Positions 17,821-27,543 of a stretch of DNA of 64,000 nucleotides are shown piece after piece. Position 1 is the first letter of the stretch, and every line of letters begins with the position of its first letter. A program made the position numbers and the translations under genes. The DNA comes from Kangiella shandongensis (GTDB taxonomy: Bacteria > Pseudomonadota > Gammaproteobacteria > Enterobacterales > Kangiellaceae): contig NZ_JACNML010000009.1 in NCBI RefSeq assembly GCF_020005365.1, positions 1-64,000 of the forward strand, written 5' to 3'. Below the pieces are notes generated by a model. It saw only the letters and a list, made by a program, of their open reading frames with translations. It was not told the origin of the DNA and ran no database searches.

Positions 17821-18363
17821 CTAGAAAGAGGAACCGGGTTGCTGTAAAAACTTCTGTTCTTCGGTGGTTGAGCGGCGGCCCAACGCTTTATTTCGATGGG
17901 GGTAGCGGCCAAAACGGTCGATAATCTCTTTATGTTTAAGCTCGAAATCGTAGCCGTAGTCCTTATCCAGCTGAGCATATAGCTTGACGGCTTCCTGATG
18001 GATCTTTTTCGACTCACTGTGCATGAAAGGTAAATACAAAAACTGCTGTTCCTGCTGAGATAGCTGTTGATTAAAACCTTTCTCAATAGCGACTTGAGCC
18101 AGAGTTAAGGCATGTGCATCCTGTGCAAAAGCTTTTGCCGAATCACGGTAAATATTACGTGAGAACTGGTCCAGGACGATAACTTCTGCCAGACTGTCTT
18201 TAGCCGTACTGCGCCACTCAAAAAGCTCTCCGAGAGACGCTTGACGATGTAATTGCCCAAAGCGCTCCTTGATACTTTGATCCAGAGACTCACTTTTAGT
18301 CCACCAATCTTTAGGACTTAATTCTTCAAACCAAAAAGACAATACCTCTTTAGGATTCATCAA
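17821..18363 (-). CDS. DUF924 family protein
   Basis: The 180-aa helical soluble protein shows the DUF924 (PF06041) landmarks: SFWFEE near the N-terminus, LDQFSRNIYR near 83, FLYLPFMHSE near 127, and RFGRYPHRN near 155. The biochemical function is not established; the fold is TPR-like. The start (ATG ATG) overlaps the upstream phosphatase gene by 14 nt, so it is the last gene of the kdsB-phosphatase run. Confidence 0.88.
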   Translation of the reverse strand: MMNPKEVLSFWFEELSPKDWWTKSESLDQSIKERFGQLHRQASLGELFEWRSTAKDSLAEVIVLDQFSRNIYRDSAKAFAQDAHALTLAQVAIEKGFNQQLSQQEQQFLYLPFMHSESKKIHQEAVKLYAQLDKDYGYDFELKHKEIIDRFGRYPHRNKALGRRSTTEEQKFLQQPGSSF

Positions 18364-18838
18364 GCTGCCCTCTTATCTCTTCCAGTAAATTGTTGCTTGC
18401 CAGTTCTATCATATTCAATACGTTGGCGAACCCGTCCGCTCCACCATAATATGGATCTGGCACTTCATCTATCTCCAAATCTGGAGCATAATCACGAATA
18501 AATAACTTCAACTTATCATTATATCGTGTTGTTTTTAAAAGAGATAAGTTATGGTAATTTTCGAGGTCCATGGCAATAATAAGATCAAAGTCCACAAAGT
18601 CTTTTGCTTCGGCTTGGCGGGCCCGAATATAGGACAGATCGTAACCGGCTTTACGCGCCTCGCGCTGTGATCGGCTATCAGGTGACTCACCAATATGAAA
18701 TGCACTGGTGCCAGCGGAGTCCACCCTAATTTGTTGCTCAAGCCCCGCTTGATTAACCTTATGCTGAAACACACCCTCAGCGGTTGGTGAGCGACAAATA
18801 TTCCCCAAACACACAAAAAGAACCGAAAACTGATGCAT
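18350..18838 (-). CDS. Low-molecular-weight protein tyrosine phosphatase
   Basis: The 162-aa cytoplasmic enzyme has the P-loop VCLGNICRSP (CX5R, about 10-18) and the general-acid loop DPYYGG near 131, so it should be active. In many gammaproteobacteria this gene follows kdsB as here, outside the capsule loci where Wzb-type enzymes reside. Its targets are unknown. It is separated by 11 bp from kdsB and overlaps the DUF924 gene by 14 bp. Confidence 0.92.
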   Translation of the reverse strand: MHQFSVLFVCLGNICRSPTAEGVFQHKVNQAGLEQQIRVDSAGTSAFHIGESPDSRSQREARKAGYDLSYIRARQAEAKDFVDFDLIIAMDLENYHNLSLLKTTRYNDKLKLFIRDYAPDLEIDEVPDPYYGGADGFANVLNMIELASNNLLEEIRGQLDES

Positions 18839-18849
18839 TCTTTAGACCT

Positions 18850-19620
18850 CTATAACTGGTGCTTTCTATAGTACGTATTGGCAGCGTCAAGATCTTCAGG
18901 GGTATCAACGCCTAATCCAGGTACCTCCTGCGCTGCTTCTACGTGTATGTGGTATCCATTAGCAAGAACTCTTAGCTGCTCCAGTGATTCCAGCTTCTCA
19001 ATATCAGCCGGCTTCATTTGCACATACTGCTTTAAAAACCCAGCGCGGTAGGCATAAATACCAATGTGTCGCTGACAACCCTCCAAAGCTGCCACTTTGT
19101 TCTCTTCGAAGCTTCCTCTTTGCCAAGGGATCGGGGCCCTTGAAAAATAGAGTGCTTTACCGTTATCTGCCGTAACAACCTTAACAACGTTGGAATTAAA
19201 AACTTCTGACTCGCCGGTGATTGGAGTACTTAAAGTCGACATAACACAATCTTTATGCTCACCGAGGTTTTGTGCCACCTGGCTGATATTTTCCGGTGAA
19301 ATAAAAGGCTCATCTCCTTGCACATTGACCACGATATCATCGTCATCCAGCCCCTCTTTTTCACAGACTTCAGCTAAGCGGTCACTTCCCGAAGCATGAT
19401 CGGCTCGAGTCATACAGGCGTAGCCACCGAAGTCAGTTATCACCTGCTCTATCCGCTTATCGTCAGTCGCCACAATCACCTTGTCAGCTCCCGACAAAAG
19501 TGCTCTGTCGTAGACATGTTGCACCATCGGCTTATCACCGATCAACGATAGAGGCTTACCCGGTAAGCGAGTTGAAGCATAGCGAGCCGGGATAACGACA
19601 ATGAACCGTGCCTTAGGCAT
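18850..19620 (-). CDS. kdsB: CMP-Kdo synthetase (3-deoxy-manno-octulosonate cytidylyltransferase)
   Basis: KdsB activates Kdo with CTP for the lipopolysaccharide inner core. The 256-aa protein opens with [17 protein letters not shown], the family signature, and has NVQGDEP near 100 and an ATDD motif. The frame is open to 19710, but the start at 19620 (MPKARF) gives the right length and has GAGGAG just upstream, inside the end of the Trm112 gene (8-nt overlap). Confidence 0.96.
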   Translation of the reverse strand: MPKARFIVVIPARYASTRLPGKPLSLIGDKPMVQHVYDRALLSGADKVIVATDDKRIEQVITDFGGYACMTRADHASGSDRLAEVCEKEGLDDDDIVVNVQGDEPFISPENISQVAQNLGEHKDCVMSTLSTPITGESEVFNSNVVKVVTADNGKALYFSRAPIPWQRGSFEENKVAALEGCQRHIGIYAYRAGFLKQYVQMKPADIEKLESLEQLRVLANGYHIHVEAAQEVPGLGVDTPEDLDAANTYYRKHQL

Positions 19621-19801
19621 ATTTATCCAGCTCCTCAGCGGCCACCTTACGCGCCTCGTCTTCAAGCATAACAGGAATGTCATCACGAATCGGGTAAGCC
19701 AACTTATCAAAGCGGCAAATCAGTTCCTGTTCATCTTTATCGTAGAGCAGCTCGCCTTTACATAAAGGGCAAACCAGCACATCAATTAACTTATGATCCA
19801 T
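19613..19801 (-). CDS. ycaR: Trm112 family protein (YcaR-like)
   Basis: The 62-aa protein has a CPLC knuckle near residue 11, a single Cys near 30 (ELICR) and [12 protein letters not shown], matching E. coli YcaR, which also sits between lpxK and kdsB. Trm112-type proteins stabilise partner enzymes such as methyltransferases; the bacterial partner is not settled. It overlaps kdsB by 8 nt. Confidence 0.92.
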   Translation of the reverse strand: MDHKLIDVLVCPLCKGELLYDKDEQELICRFDKLAYPIRDDIPVMLEDEARKVAAEELDKYA

Positions 19802-19813
19802 AGTCTTTCTCGT

Positions 19814-20773
19814 TTATCGTAGCAGCTGCAGTAATTTTTGCTGTACTGCTTCTGCACATGAGTCGTTTAATACTGTATTTACAGGCAGATAATACATTCT
19901 ATTATCTGCAAATGGATAACATTTTACCGCATCTTTCTCGGTCATCAGAATGGGACCTTGCATCCCCTCGAAATCGCTAAGCGAAAACTTATGATGATCG
20001 GGAAAGCTATGCGCCTCGACGCTATAGCCTTCTGCCTTAAGCGTATCAAAAAAACGTTTGGGATTACCAATGGCAGCAACGGCATAAACGCTGTGCTTCT
20101 GTATTTTCTCCTGATGTGCCAACGGCTTCACTGGCTGGGGATCTAGCACCATATCCTGACCATTGGTAATGATTATATCAACGTCATTCAGTCTCGATTT
20201 AGGTTCTCTTAACGGCCCCATGGGCATAAGCCAGCCATTGCCCAAGCCACGCCCCCCATCGACCACAGCAATTTCTAAGTCGCGTTGTAACGCGTAATGC
20301 TGTAGTCCATCATCGCACAAAATGATATCACAGCCGAGTTCAACCAGTTTGTGCGCACCGCGGCTACGAACAGGATCAACGACAACGGTCGCCCGGGTTC
20401 GTTGATAAATAAGAAAAGGCTCGTCGCCACACAATGCAGCGCTCGTTTCATCGAGCACTAATAATGGGAAAGAGTCACAGCTTCCACCGTAACCGCGTGT
20501 AACCAGGCCCGGCTTATAGCCTTTGGCCATGAGCCATTCGATAAGGTAGATAGATAAAGGTGTTTTACCGGTGCCACCGACATTGATATTTCCGATAACA
20601 ACCACCGGCTTATCAACTTTGGTCGACTTAAAAAGCTCTACACGGTAAAAAGAGCGCCTTAGCCACACAACGAATCGCAATAGCAACTGCAACGGTAGGA
20701 AGAGCCACAGCCACCAGACAGTTGGTCGATACCACAAACGCTCAAAAAATCGTTGGCTTGCGGAAACGGCCAT
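19814..20773 (-). CDS. lpxK: Tetraacyldisaccharide 4'-kinase
   Basis: LpxK phosphorylates the 4' position of the tetraacyl disaccharide to give lipid IVA at the inner membrane. The 319-aa protein has an N-terminal membrane anchor (about 12-40), the P-loop GNINVGGTGKTP (about 62), ILCDDGLQHY near 152 and a MTEKDAVK motif near 278. It lies 5 bp after msbA, the flippase that acts after acylation. Confidence 0.96.
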   Translation of the reverse strand: MAVSASQRFFERLWYRPTVWWLWLFLPLQLLLRFVVWLRRSFYRVELFKSTKVDKPVVVIGNINVGGTGKTPLSIYLIEWLMAKGYKPGLVTRGYGGSCDSFPLLVLDETSAALCGDEPFLIYQRTRATVVVDPVRSRGAHKLVELGCDIILCDDGLQHYALQRDLEIAVVDGGRGLGNGWLMPMGPLREPKSRLNDVDIIITNGQDMVLDPQPVKPLAHQEKIQKHSVYAVAAIGNPKRFFDTLKAEGYSVEAHSFPDHHKFSLSDFEGMQGPILMTEKDAVKCYPFADNRMYYLPVNTVLNDSCAEAVQQKLLQLLR

Positions 20774-20778
20774 CTGCT

Positions 20779-22527
20779 CTACTCGCTGAACTGCATCTGT
20801 TGTAGGCGGGTATATTCTCCATCAAGAGCCATCAGCTCTTGGTGAGAACCAGCCTCAACGATACGGCCTTCTTTTACCACCAGAATCTTATCCGCATTCT
20901 CAATCGTCGATAAACGATGAGCAACGACGATGGTGGTTCGGCCGATCATTAGTGCTTCCAGTGCCTTCTGAATATGGCGCTCAGACTCGGTATCCAGAGC
21001 AGAAGTAGCTTCATCAAGAATGAGAATAGGCGCATCCTTGAGCATGGCGCGTGCGATAGCAATACGCTGACGCTGGCCTCCGGATAGCATTAAACCATTA
21101 TCACCCACTTCGGTATCCAGCTGGTATGGTAGCTGTTCGATAAACTCCCACGCATGGGCATCTTTAGCCGCTTTGATGATTTCTTCATCTGTCGCATCGT
21201 CCAGTCTACCGTAAGCAATGTTATGGCGAATGGTATTGTTGAACAACACCACATTTTGCGAAACAGTGGCAATCTGTTGCCTAAGCGACGACAGCGTCAA
21301 ATCTTCAATTAAAATATCATCAACAAAAATCTTGCCATGCTCTGGGTTGTAAAAGCGCTGTATTAAACTGGCAATAGTGCTTTTACCACTGCCCGAACGT
21401 CCAACCAATGCGATCGTTTGCCCTGGCTCAGCCACAAAGCTAATATCGTTAAGAATGGCTTTTTCAGAGTCATATGAGAAGCCGACTTTGTCAAAAGTGA
21501 TCTTGCCGTCGGCTCGCTCTATAACCTGCTTTCCTTCATCAGGTTCATCTGGAAGATCAAGGATTTCAAAAACACTCTGTGCGCCAGCAATTCCCCGTTG
21601 TAAATGTGTGTTGACGTTACTGATATCACGCATTGGTTTGAGAATAATGCCCATCATGGTGATAAACGTCACTAACTCACCGCTACTCATGCGCCCTTCG
21701 AGAAACTCCAAACTGCCGAAATACATAATCGCAGCAAAACCAAAACCAGCAACGATTTGAATAACAGGCGAAGCAATACCTTTGGTCGCAATCAACTTCA
21801 TTTCCTGCTGGCGGTTGCGGTTAGCTTTATTATTAAAGTTTTTAATCTCACGCTGACTACCACCGAAAACTTTAATGACCTGATTACCTTTAATGGTCTC
21901 TTCCGCGGTCTTAGTCACGTCCCCCACCACGTTTTGAATATTGCCACTTACTTTCTTTAGGCGCTTGGCACTGACATTAATGATCCAAGCAATAACAGGA
22001 ACCACAATGAATAAAAATAAAGTCAGTCGCCAGCTAATGAAGGTCAGGTAAATCAAAACAAAAAGGATGGTGCCCCCGGTTCTCAAAGCCAGAGTGATGG
22101 CATCGGAGCTGGCTATGGCAACCTGCTCGGTATTAAATGTCATGGTCGACAATAAGTTACCGGGAGCTCTTTCAGAAAAAAACTTAGCCGGTTGGCGGAT
22201 ATATTTTGCGTAAAGGCTCTCGCGTAAGTCTTGGACCACTTTTCTTCCAACCCAACCCATACAGTAGGTAGAAATAAAGTTGAAAATGCCTCTTAAAAAG
22301 ATCGCACCAAGAATAAATGATGGCGTGACGACCAACAGAAAATGGCGATCACCTTTTTTTAAACCATCATCTATAAGGTATTGAATGGCATTAACGAATG
22401 ACGTTTCGACTAAGGCAAAAGATACATTAGCAAGAACACCTATCAAAAATACCCATTTGTATCTCTTGGTATATCCTAATAAGCGTTTATAAATTGTAGA
22501 GTTTTTTTCAACTTTCTTTTCAGACAT
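20779..22527 (-). CDS. msbA: Lipid A export ABC transporter MsbA
   Basis: MsbA is a homodimeric ATP-driven flippase for lipid A-core. The 582-aa protein (same length as E. coli) has six N-terminal helices and a C-terminal ABC domain with GRSGSGKST (Walker A), LSGGQRQR (signature), LILDEATSALD (Walker B) and a switch histidine in VVAHRLST. It sits between exbD and lpxK with 16-bp and 5-bp gaps, so the lipid A genes are co-transcribed. Confidence 0.95.
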   Translation of the reverse strand: MSEKKVEKNSTIYKRLLGYTKRYKWVFLIGVLANVSFALVETSFVNAIQYLIDDGLKKGDRHFLLVVTPSFILGAIFLRGIFNFISTYCMGWVGRKVVQDLRESLYAKYIRQPAKFFSERAPGNLLSTMTFNTEQVAIASSDAITLALRTGGTILFVLIYLTFISWRLTLFLFIVVPVIAWIINVSAKRLKKVSGNIQNVVGDVTKTAEETIKGNQVIKVFGGSQREIKNFNNKANRNRQQEMKLIATKGIASPVIQIVAGFGFAAIMYFGSLEFLEGRMSSGELVTFITMMGIILKPMRDISNVNTHLQRGIAGAQSVFEILDLPDEPDEGKQVIERADGKITFDKVGFSYDSEKAILNDISFVAEPGQTIALVGRSGSGKSTIASLIQRFYNPEHGKIFVDDILIEDLTLSSLRQQIATVSQNVVLFNNTIRHNIAYGRLDDATDEEIIKAAKDAHAWEFIEQLPYQLDTEVGDNGLMLSGGQRQRIAIARAMLKDAPILILDEATSALDTESERHIQKALEALMIGRTTIVVAHRLSTIENADKILVVKEGRIVEAGSHQELMALDGEYTRLQQMQFSE

Positions 22528-22543
22528 TCAATGGCTTCAAACA

Positions 22544-22963
22544 CTAGTTATTGTCAGAGTCAGGCTTTTGCGTTGGCAGCGTCAGATTGTTAAACCCGGC
22601 CTGACCCGCTGCATCCATAACCGTAATCACGGACTGGTAAGGTGCAGCTGCATCTGCGCTGATTATAACAGGTGTTTGAGTATCTGTGGACGATTCTTTT
22701 ATGGCTTGTTTAATGGTATCAACGTTACGATTCACCAGCCCTTTTCCATTAATATAAACTTCACCAGCCTTGGTTATACGCACGTCAATGGCGCTGGGTT
22801 TAGAGTCCATCATTTCGCCGCTGGCTTCCGGTAACTCCAAACTGACTTTGGTTTCTTTTTTGAAACTGGTCGACACCATGAAGAAGATCAGCAATAAGAA
22901 CACCACATCAATCAGCGGCGTCAGGTTTATCTGGATGTCTTCTTTTTTCTTCTTTAACCACAT
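22544..22963 (-). CDS. exbD: ExbD/TolR-type biopolymer transport protein
   Basis: The 139-aa protein has one N-terminal helix with the conserved Asp in PLIDVVFLLLIFF and a periplasmic domain of about 100 residues. ExbD/TolR proteins join ExbB/TolQ to use the proton gradient. No TonB or TolA is nearby; this exbB-exbD pair next to msbA/lpxK is a conserved arrangement whose client is not established. It is 18 bp after exbB. Confidence 0.9.
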   Translation of the reverse strand: MWLKKKKEDIQINLTPLIDVVFLLLIFFMVSTSFKKETKVSLELPEASGEMMDSKPSAIDVRITKAGEVYINGKGLVNRNVDTIKQAIKESSTDTQTPVIISADAAAPYQSVITVMDAAGQAGFNNLTLPTQKPDSDNN

Positions 22964-22981
22964 AATCAGTGCTGCACCGAA

Positions 22982-23671
22982 TTAATTGGAGGTGAAAATT
23001 TCACGCTCACCGTGAAGCACTTCAACCATTTTTAACGCTTCCTGCTCCATATCTGTCACCAGCTCCTCGACACGACGGATAAAGTGACGGTGCAGCACTA
23101 ACGTTGGGATAGCGACAGCCATACCAGCAGCAGTAGTAACCAATGCTTCTGAAATACCTCCAGCTAATGCATCGGCATTGCCAACACCTTCAATTCGCAT
23201 CACGGTAAAGACTTTGATCATACCAATTACGGTTCCCAGCAAACCCAGCAAAGGCGCAACCAAGGCGATCGAGCCAAGCATGTTCAGATAACGTTCAAGC
23301 CTTACCACAACAGCTCTCCCCGCTTCGTTGATGCTGGCTTTCATGGCTTCACGGCCATGCTGATGATTAAGCAGGCCGGCGGTTAAAACTTCACCCAGTT
23401 CAGAGCTGTTCTTCAGATCTCGCATCTTGGTCTTATCGAACTGTCCCTGCTTAATCCAGGTCCAAACCTGAGCCACCAGGTGTTTAGGCAAAATACGTTC
23501 GCGCTTTAACGCCCAGAAGCGCTCGACAATGATACCCATCGCGATTAATGAGCATATTGCGATTGGGATCATGGTCCAGCCACCAGCTTTAAAAAGGTCA
23601 AACAGTGTGCCTGTTGAAGTTGCAACCAGTGCCGTAGAAATGATTGTTGCAGAAAGTGCCATTGTCCCCAT
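22982..23671 (-). CDS. exbB: ExbB/TolQ/MotA-type proton channel protein
   Basis: The 229-aa inner-membrane protein has three helices (about 30-50, 133-155, 178-198), with the conserved GLLGTVIGMI motif and the LVTTAAGMAVAIP segment lining the proton path. The start at 23671 has TGAGG five bases upstream. It begins the exbB-exbD-msbA-lpxK-ycaR-kdsB unit; the 172 bp before it, up to comEC, must hold the promoter. Confidence 0.91.
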   Translation of the reverse strand: MGTMALSATIISTALVATSTGTLFDLFKAGGWTMIPIAICSLIAMGIIVERFWALKRERILPKHLVAQVWTWIKQGQFDKTKMRDLKNSSELGEVLTAGLLNHQHGREAMKASINEAGRAVVVRLERYLNMLGSIALVAPLLGLLGTVIGMIKVFTVMRIEGVGNADALAGGISEALVTTAAGMAVAIPTLVLHRHFIRRVEELVTDMEQEALKMVEVLHGEREIFTSN

Positions 23672-23843
23672 TACCTCAATGCGTTTGTTTTAATACGAAT
23701 GCGTTCAACGCTCAAAGAAAAACTGTTTAAATATTAATCGTTTATTGTTTGTTTAATCAATTTATTGTGCAGCAGCTCGCCACTAAGAGCAAGAACTTAT
23801 TAGCGGCAACTGTGAACGAGTCCACCGCTTTAAGGCATTTTGA

Positions 23844-26168
23844 TTAATTCTCAACCAGTGAGCAAGGCGCTACGCGCCACAGCTTTTGCTGCTGCCGCTG
23901 GAACCGATAGTCCAGACTTTGAAGCATAATGGTAATTTGCCCCAAACACCCTGTCCCCAGTTGTTTGGCACCAAAGACATCGTACCGTTTCACAACATCA
24001 CTGCTCGGCAAGTTATAGCGGCTGTAACGCTCTGAGGGGTAAAGCACCAGGGATGGATTGACCATTTTGACAAATGGATATATTGATGAGCTCCTACTGC
24101 CATGATGCGGTACCATTAATATATCGGATGCTATCTGATGCTGCAGCTCTTCGGCCAGCCTGTACTCGACTTCCCGCTCGATATCGCCTGTTAAGAGCAC
24201 AGAAAATGCCGGCTCAGAAGTGTTCGCCGTGACGCGAATGACACAGGAATCATTATTATCACCCTCGTACGCCGCTTGCGGATGTAATACCTGTAGTTTA
24301 AAACTACCGACAACAAACTGAGTCCCCTTATGACAGGCGATGGACGGTTGCTTTGAGTATCTGACAGCAAGCCACCCGCCAGCAACCAACCGCTCCACCG
24401 GCATAGTCTCGATAATACTCTTAGTTCCCCCGGCATGGTCATTATCCTTATGGCTCAATATCAATGCATCCAGTCGCCGGATCCCCATTCGCTGCAGGCT
24501 TGGATAAATATAACTCTCAAATGCCGAAGAGTGTTCACTGGCATAGCCCGTATCATAAAGGATATGGTGCTCCCCGTCAGTCAGTAGCACTGATAGCCCG
24601 TGGCCAACGTCAAAAATAACCATTTTAGGGAGCTTGCTGTTATTGATATTAGCCAAAGCCGCTGGTAATAACACGAGGGCACTTAATACCATCAGGGGGC
24701 GTTTAACCTTGCCTAAGGGACAGCACGCCATTAATGCAATGACAAACAAAATAACCAATACCCATGGCTCCACCGCCCAATCAAAATAAAATAGTTCCGT
24801 GTGGGGAGTTACGGTTGATAGTAACTGGAAAAAACCTTCAACCAGCCCATCCAGAGTATGCAATAACCAATAGTTGCCAAAGAGAAGCATGAGCACGATA
24901 CTGAACAAGACCAAAGGCAGTATAATGATGCTGAACAGCGGTATCATCACCAGGTTAACCACCATTCCGAGCAAACTGGCCTGTTGAAACAATAATAAAC
25001 TGGGTAGTAGTAATACCAGAGTTATGGTTACCTGTAACTTTATTAGTGTCTTAACCTTGGCGAACTTAGAACTATCGGCCCCGACTCGGCCAAATAACAG
25101 CAGACTAATCACGGCTACCGCAATAAAACTCATCCAGAAGCTAGCCGATAAAACAGATAGTGGCTCGATAAGAAGTATAACCAGTAAAGCTACCTTTAAA
25201 CCCGACATAAAAGCACCGGCTCGTCTGAATAACACGCAGAAAGCAACCGAACACCACATAATTAGCGCTCGCACAGTAGGTAATGAAAAGTCAGCTAAGG
25301 CGCTATATAGAAGTGCCATAATACAGCTACCGATTAATGCTGTTGTCAGTGGCTGAAACTCTATTTTAGGAAAGAGTCTCACCCCGAAACCAACCAGTTT
25401 GAAGAGCAACCAGAAACTGACACCGGCAATAATGGAAATATGAAGCCCGGATATAGCGACCAGATGGCTCAAGCCAAACTGCCGTAATTGCTCACGCTGT
25501 TGGTGTGAAATGTTTGCCTTATCGCCCAGCACTAAAGCCTGAAAAATCCCAGCCTGCGATAGTGAGTCCAGTTGGTGATAAAGATGCTGCCTGGCCCAGG
25601 AAATCGTGTATTTGCCCGGTGTTGAAGCTCGCTCTGCGTTTTTGATATAGCCTTTACCGTCAATACCCGCATGGAACATATAGAACTCATAATCAAAACC
25701 AGAGAGGTTTACAGGCCCGTGTATCGGCTTTAGTTTAACAGTTAAAGACCAGACATCACCCAGTTGATACTGACACTTTTTTGAATAATCTTTCAGCAGG
25801 ACTGTTTTGTTCATCAAGGTCGATGATTTGGCCTGAACAACTTTTGAGCGAAACTGGCAATATTCTGGATAAAGCACTGGTAATGAGTCAACTTCAGCTT
25901 CTATAATGTGCTCGCTTAGATTTTGAGGTGAAGGGATTTGTTGTTGTAGTCGAGCATCAGCATGGAGTGATGCCCAGGCGAACCCAAATGCAATACCGCT
26001 GATTATCACCACAATATTTTTAATTAATACATTTGTTAAGGCTTTAACGCACCATAGAGCACCAGCGGCAATAATGAAGCTGAATGTTAGAATGGTTGCT
26101 GAAGGAATGATGGGCAAAAGAAATAAACTGCAGCAACCGAGCAGTAAGCCAAGAATCCATATGAACAT
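23844..26168 (-). CDS. comEC: ComEC/Rec2-type DNA uptake channel
   Basis: ComEC moves single-stranded DNA through the inner membrane during transformation. The 774-aa protein has N-terminal helices, the DUF4131 region, the Competence domain (about 225-480, with GLSHLVAISGLH) and a C-terminal metallo-beta-lactamase domain with LSHKDNDHAGG near 563. I place the start at 26168 (MFIWIL); the open frame goes further, to 26282, but that would run into the divergent DUF2062 gene. The metal motif looks intact, so the nuclease-like domain may be active. No other competence gene is in the window except a possible GspE/PilB homolog far away. Confidence 0.92.
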   Translation of the reverse strand: MFIWILGLLLGCCSLFLLPIIPSATILTFSFIIAAGALWCVKALTNVLIKNIVVIISGIAFGFAWASLHADARLQQQIPSPQNLSEHIIEAEVDSLPVLYPEYCQFRSKVVQAKSSTLMNKTVLLKDYSKKCQYQLGDVWSLTVKLKPIHGPVNLSGFDYEFYMFHAGIDGKGYIKNAERASTPGKYTISWARQHLYHQLDSLSQAGIFQALVLGDKANISHQQREQLRQFGLSHLVAISGLHISIIAGVSFWLLFKLVGFGVRLFPKIEFQPLTTALIGSCIMALLYSALADFSLPTVRALIMWCSVAFCVLFRRAGAFMSGLKVALLVILLIEPLSVLSASFWMSFIAVAVISLLLFGRVGADSSKFAKVKTLIKLQVTITLVLLLPSLLLFQQASLLGMVVNLVMIPLFSIIILPLVLFSIVLMLLFGNYWLLHTLDGLVEGFFQLLSTVTPHTELFYFDWAVEPWVLVILFVIALMACCPLGKVKRPLMVLSALVLLPAALANINNSKLPKMVIFDVGHGLSVLLTDGEHHILYDTGYASEHSSAFESYIYPSLQRMGIRRLDALILSHKDNDHAGGTKSIIETMPVERLVAGGWLAVRYSKQPSIACHKGTQFVVGSFKLQVLHPQAAYEGDNNDSCVIRVTANTSEPAFSVLLTGDIEREVEYRLAEELQHQIASDILMVPHHGSRSSSIYPFVKMVNPSLVLYPSERYSRYNLPSSDVVKRYDVFGAKQLGTGCLGQITIMLQSLDYRFQRQQQKLWRVAPCSLVEN

Positions 26169-26243
26169 TTGAGGATAATCCTTATCCAAGCTTAAACAAA
26201 AGTATTGTACGATTGACGCTAATAAGTTTAACTGTGAAGTACT

Positions 26244-26852
26244 ATGCCACGCAAGATACTGAGAAAAATAACACCCGATCATAAGAAGATTACTGAAAAC
26301 CGTTTTTTAAAGATTTTCGGTAAACTTATCCATGATCCAGGTTTGTGGCATTTAAACCGCTACAGTGCTTCTGGTGCCTTTGCTGTTGGTTTGTTCATGA
26401 GTTTTATGCCGATACCGTTTCAGATGGTGCTGGCGGCTGGTGCGGCCATACTGTTCCGGGTAAACCTGCCACTATCAGTGCTACTTTGTTGGATAACCAA
26501 CCCACTGACCATTCCTCCCATGTTTTACTTTGCCTATTTAGTAGGTGCCTGGGTTTTATCCTGGCCACCGAGTGAGTTCGCCTTCGAGTTAAGCTTTGAA
26601 TGGTTGGGCAATGAGTTGATCCATATCTGGCAGCCTTTCTTACTCGGCTGCTTTATCTGCGCGACAATATTATCAATAATCGGTTATTACACGATTAGCC
26701 TGTCATGGCGTTATCATGTGGTAAAGGCATGGAAAGCACGCCAAAAGCGCTGGGCAGAAAAAATCAAGCATACCCTGCATTTAGACAACGACGATGATGA
26801 AAACGATGATGACGACAAAGAACTATCCACTCGTCGTCATCAGGATGATTAA
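26244..26852 (+). CDS. DUF2062 domain membrane protein
   Basis: The 202-aa protein has a basic N-terminus, the DUF2062 core with SASGAFAVGLFMSFMPIPFQ and ITNPLTIPP (residues 42-92), further helices near 95-110 and 130-155, and a C-terminal tail of about 20 alternating Asp/Glu/Asn residues. Function is unknown; the gene is commonly found between comEC and the lol genes. It diverges from comEC (75 bp) and converges on lolD with one base between stops. Confidence 0.88.
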   Translation: MPRKILRKITPDHKKITENRFLKIFGKLIHDPGLWHLNRYSASGAFAVGLFMSFMPIPFQMVLAAGAAILFRVNLPLSVLLCWITNPLTIPPMFYFAYLVGAWVLSWPPSEFAFELSFEWLGNELIHIWQPFLLGCFICATILSIIGYYTISLSWRYHVVKAWKARQKRWAEKIKHTLHLDNDDDENDDDDKELSTRRHQDD

Positions 26853-26853
26853 G

Positions 26854-27543
26854 CTACAGAGGTGCTAACTTCCCGTCCTCTAAATGCAATTGACGTTGCA
26901 TTTTTCCAGCCAGCTCCAGATCATGGGTTACCGTTATAAAGGTTGTACCCATCTCTCGATTCAATTCGCACATCAGCTCGTAGACGTGAGTCGCCGTAGC
27001 ATGGTCCAGGTTACCCGTCGGCTCATCAGCAAGCACACAGTCCGGCTCTGTCACTAGCGCACGTGCGAAAGCAATGCGTTGACGCTCACCGCCCGATAAT
27101 TCCGAAGGTTTATGAGTTTTACGATGACTCAGGCCAACCTTCTCTATCAGCTCGTTTGCTTTTTTCTGCGCTTCAGAGCGCTTCATGCCTCTGATAATCA
27201 GAGGCATAGCCACGTTATCCTGTGCTTCAAACTCCGGCAACAGGTGATGAAACTGATAAACGAAACCGATATGCTGATTTCGGAAGTTACCCTGAGCCTT
27301 AGCTGACAATCTATGGATATCCGTATTATGCACTAACACTTTTCCTGCCGTTGGTTTATCTAAACCACCAATCAGGTGAAGTAAAGTACTTTTTCCCGAG
27401 CCAGAGGAACCGACAATCGCCAATTGCTCCCCTTTCTCTACCTTAAGCGTTAAATTGGTTAACACCTGGACCTTATTAGCACCATCCGCATACTCGCGGC
27501 TTAAGCTATCAATATCTATCAAATACTGTGAGTCATTATTCAT
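26854..27543 (-). CDS. lolD: Lipoprotein-releasing ABC ATPase LolD
   Basis: LolD powers extraction of outer-membrane lipoproteins from the inner membrane. The 229-aa ATPase has GSSGSGKST (Walker A), LSGGERQR, VLADEPTGNLD (Walker B) and the VTHDLELA switch. The start at 27543 (MNNDSQ) overlaps the end of lolC by 8 nt; an upstream extension to 27627 would lie wholly within lolC and is rejected. Confidence 0.95.
   Translation of the reverse strand: MNNDSQYLIDIDSLSREYADGANKVQVLTNLTLKVEKGEQLAIVGSSGSGKSTLLHLIGGLDKPTAGKVLVHNTDIHRLSAKAQGNFRNQHIGFVYQFHHLLPEFEAQDNVAMPLIIRGMKRSEAQKKANELIEKVGLSHRKTHKPSELSGGERQRIAFARALVTEPDCVLADEPTGNLDHATATHVYELMCELNREMGTTFITVTHDLELAGKMQRQLHLEDGKLAPL

Noticed and set aside
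26169-26282. Upstream start for comEC
   Set aside because: It would overlap the divergent DUF2062 gene, and the residues do not fit ComEC.
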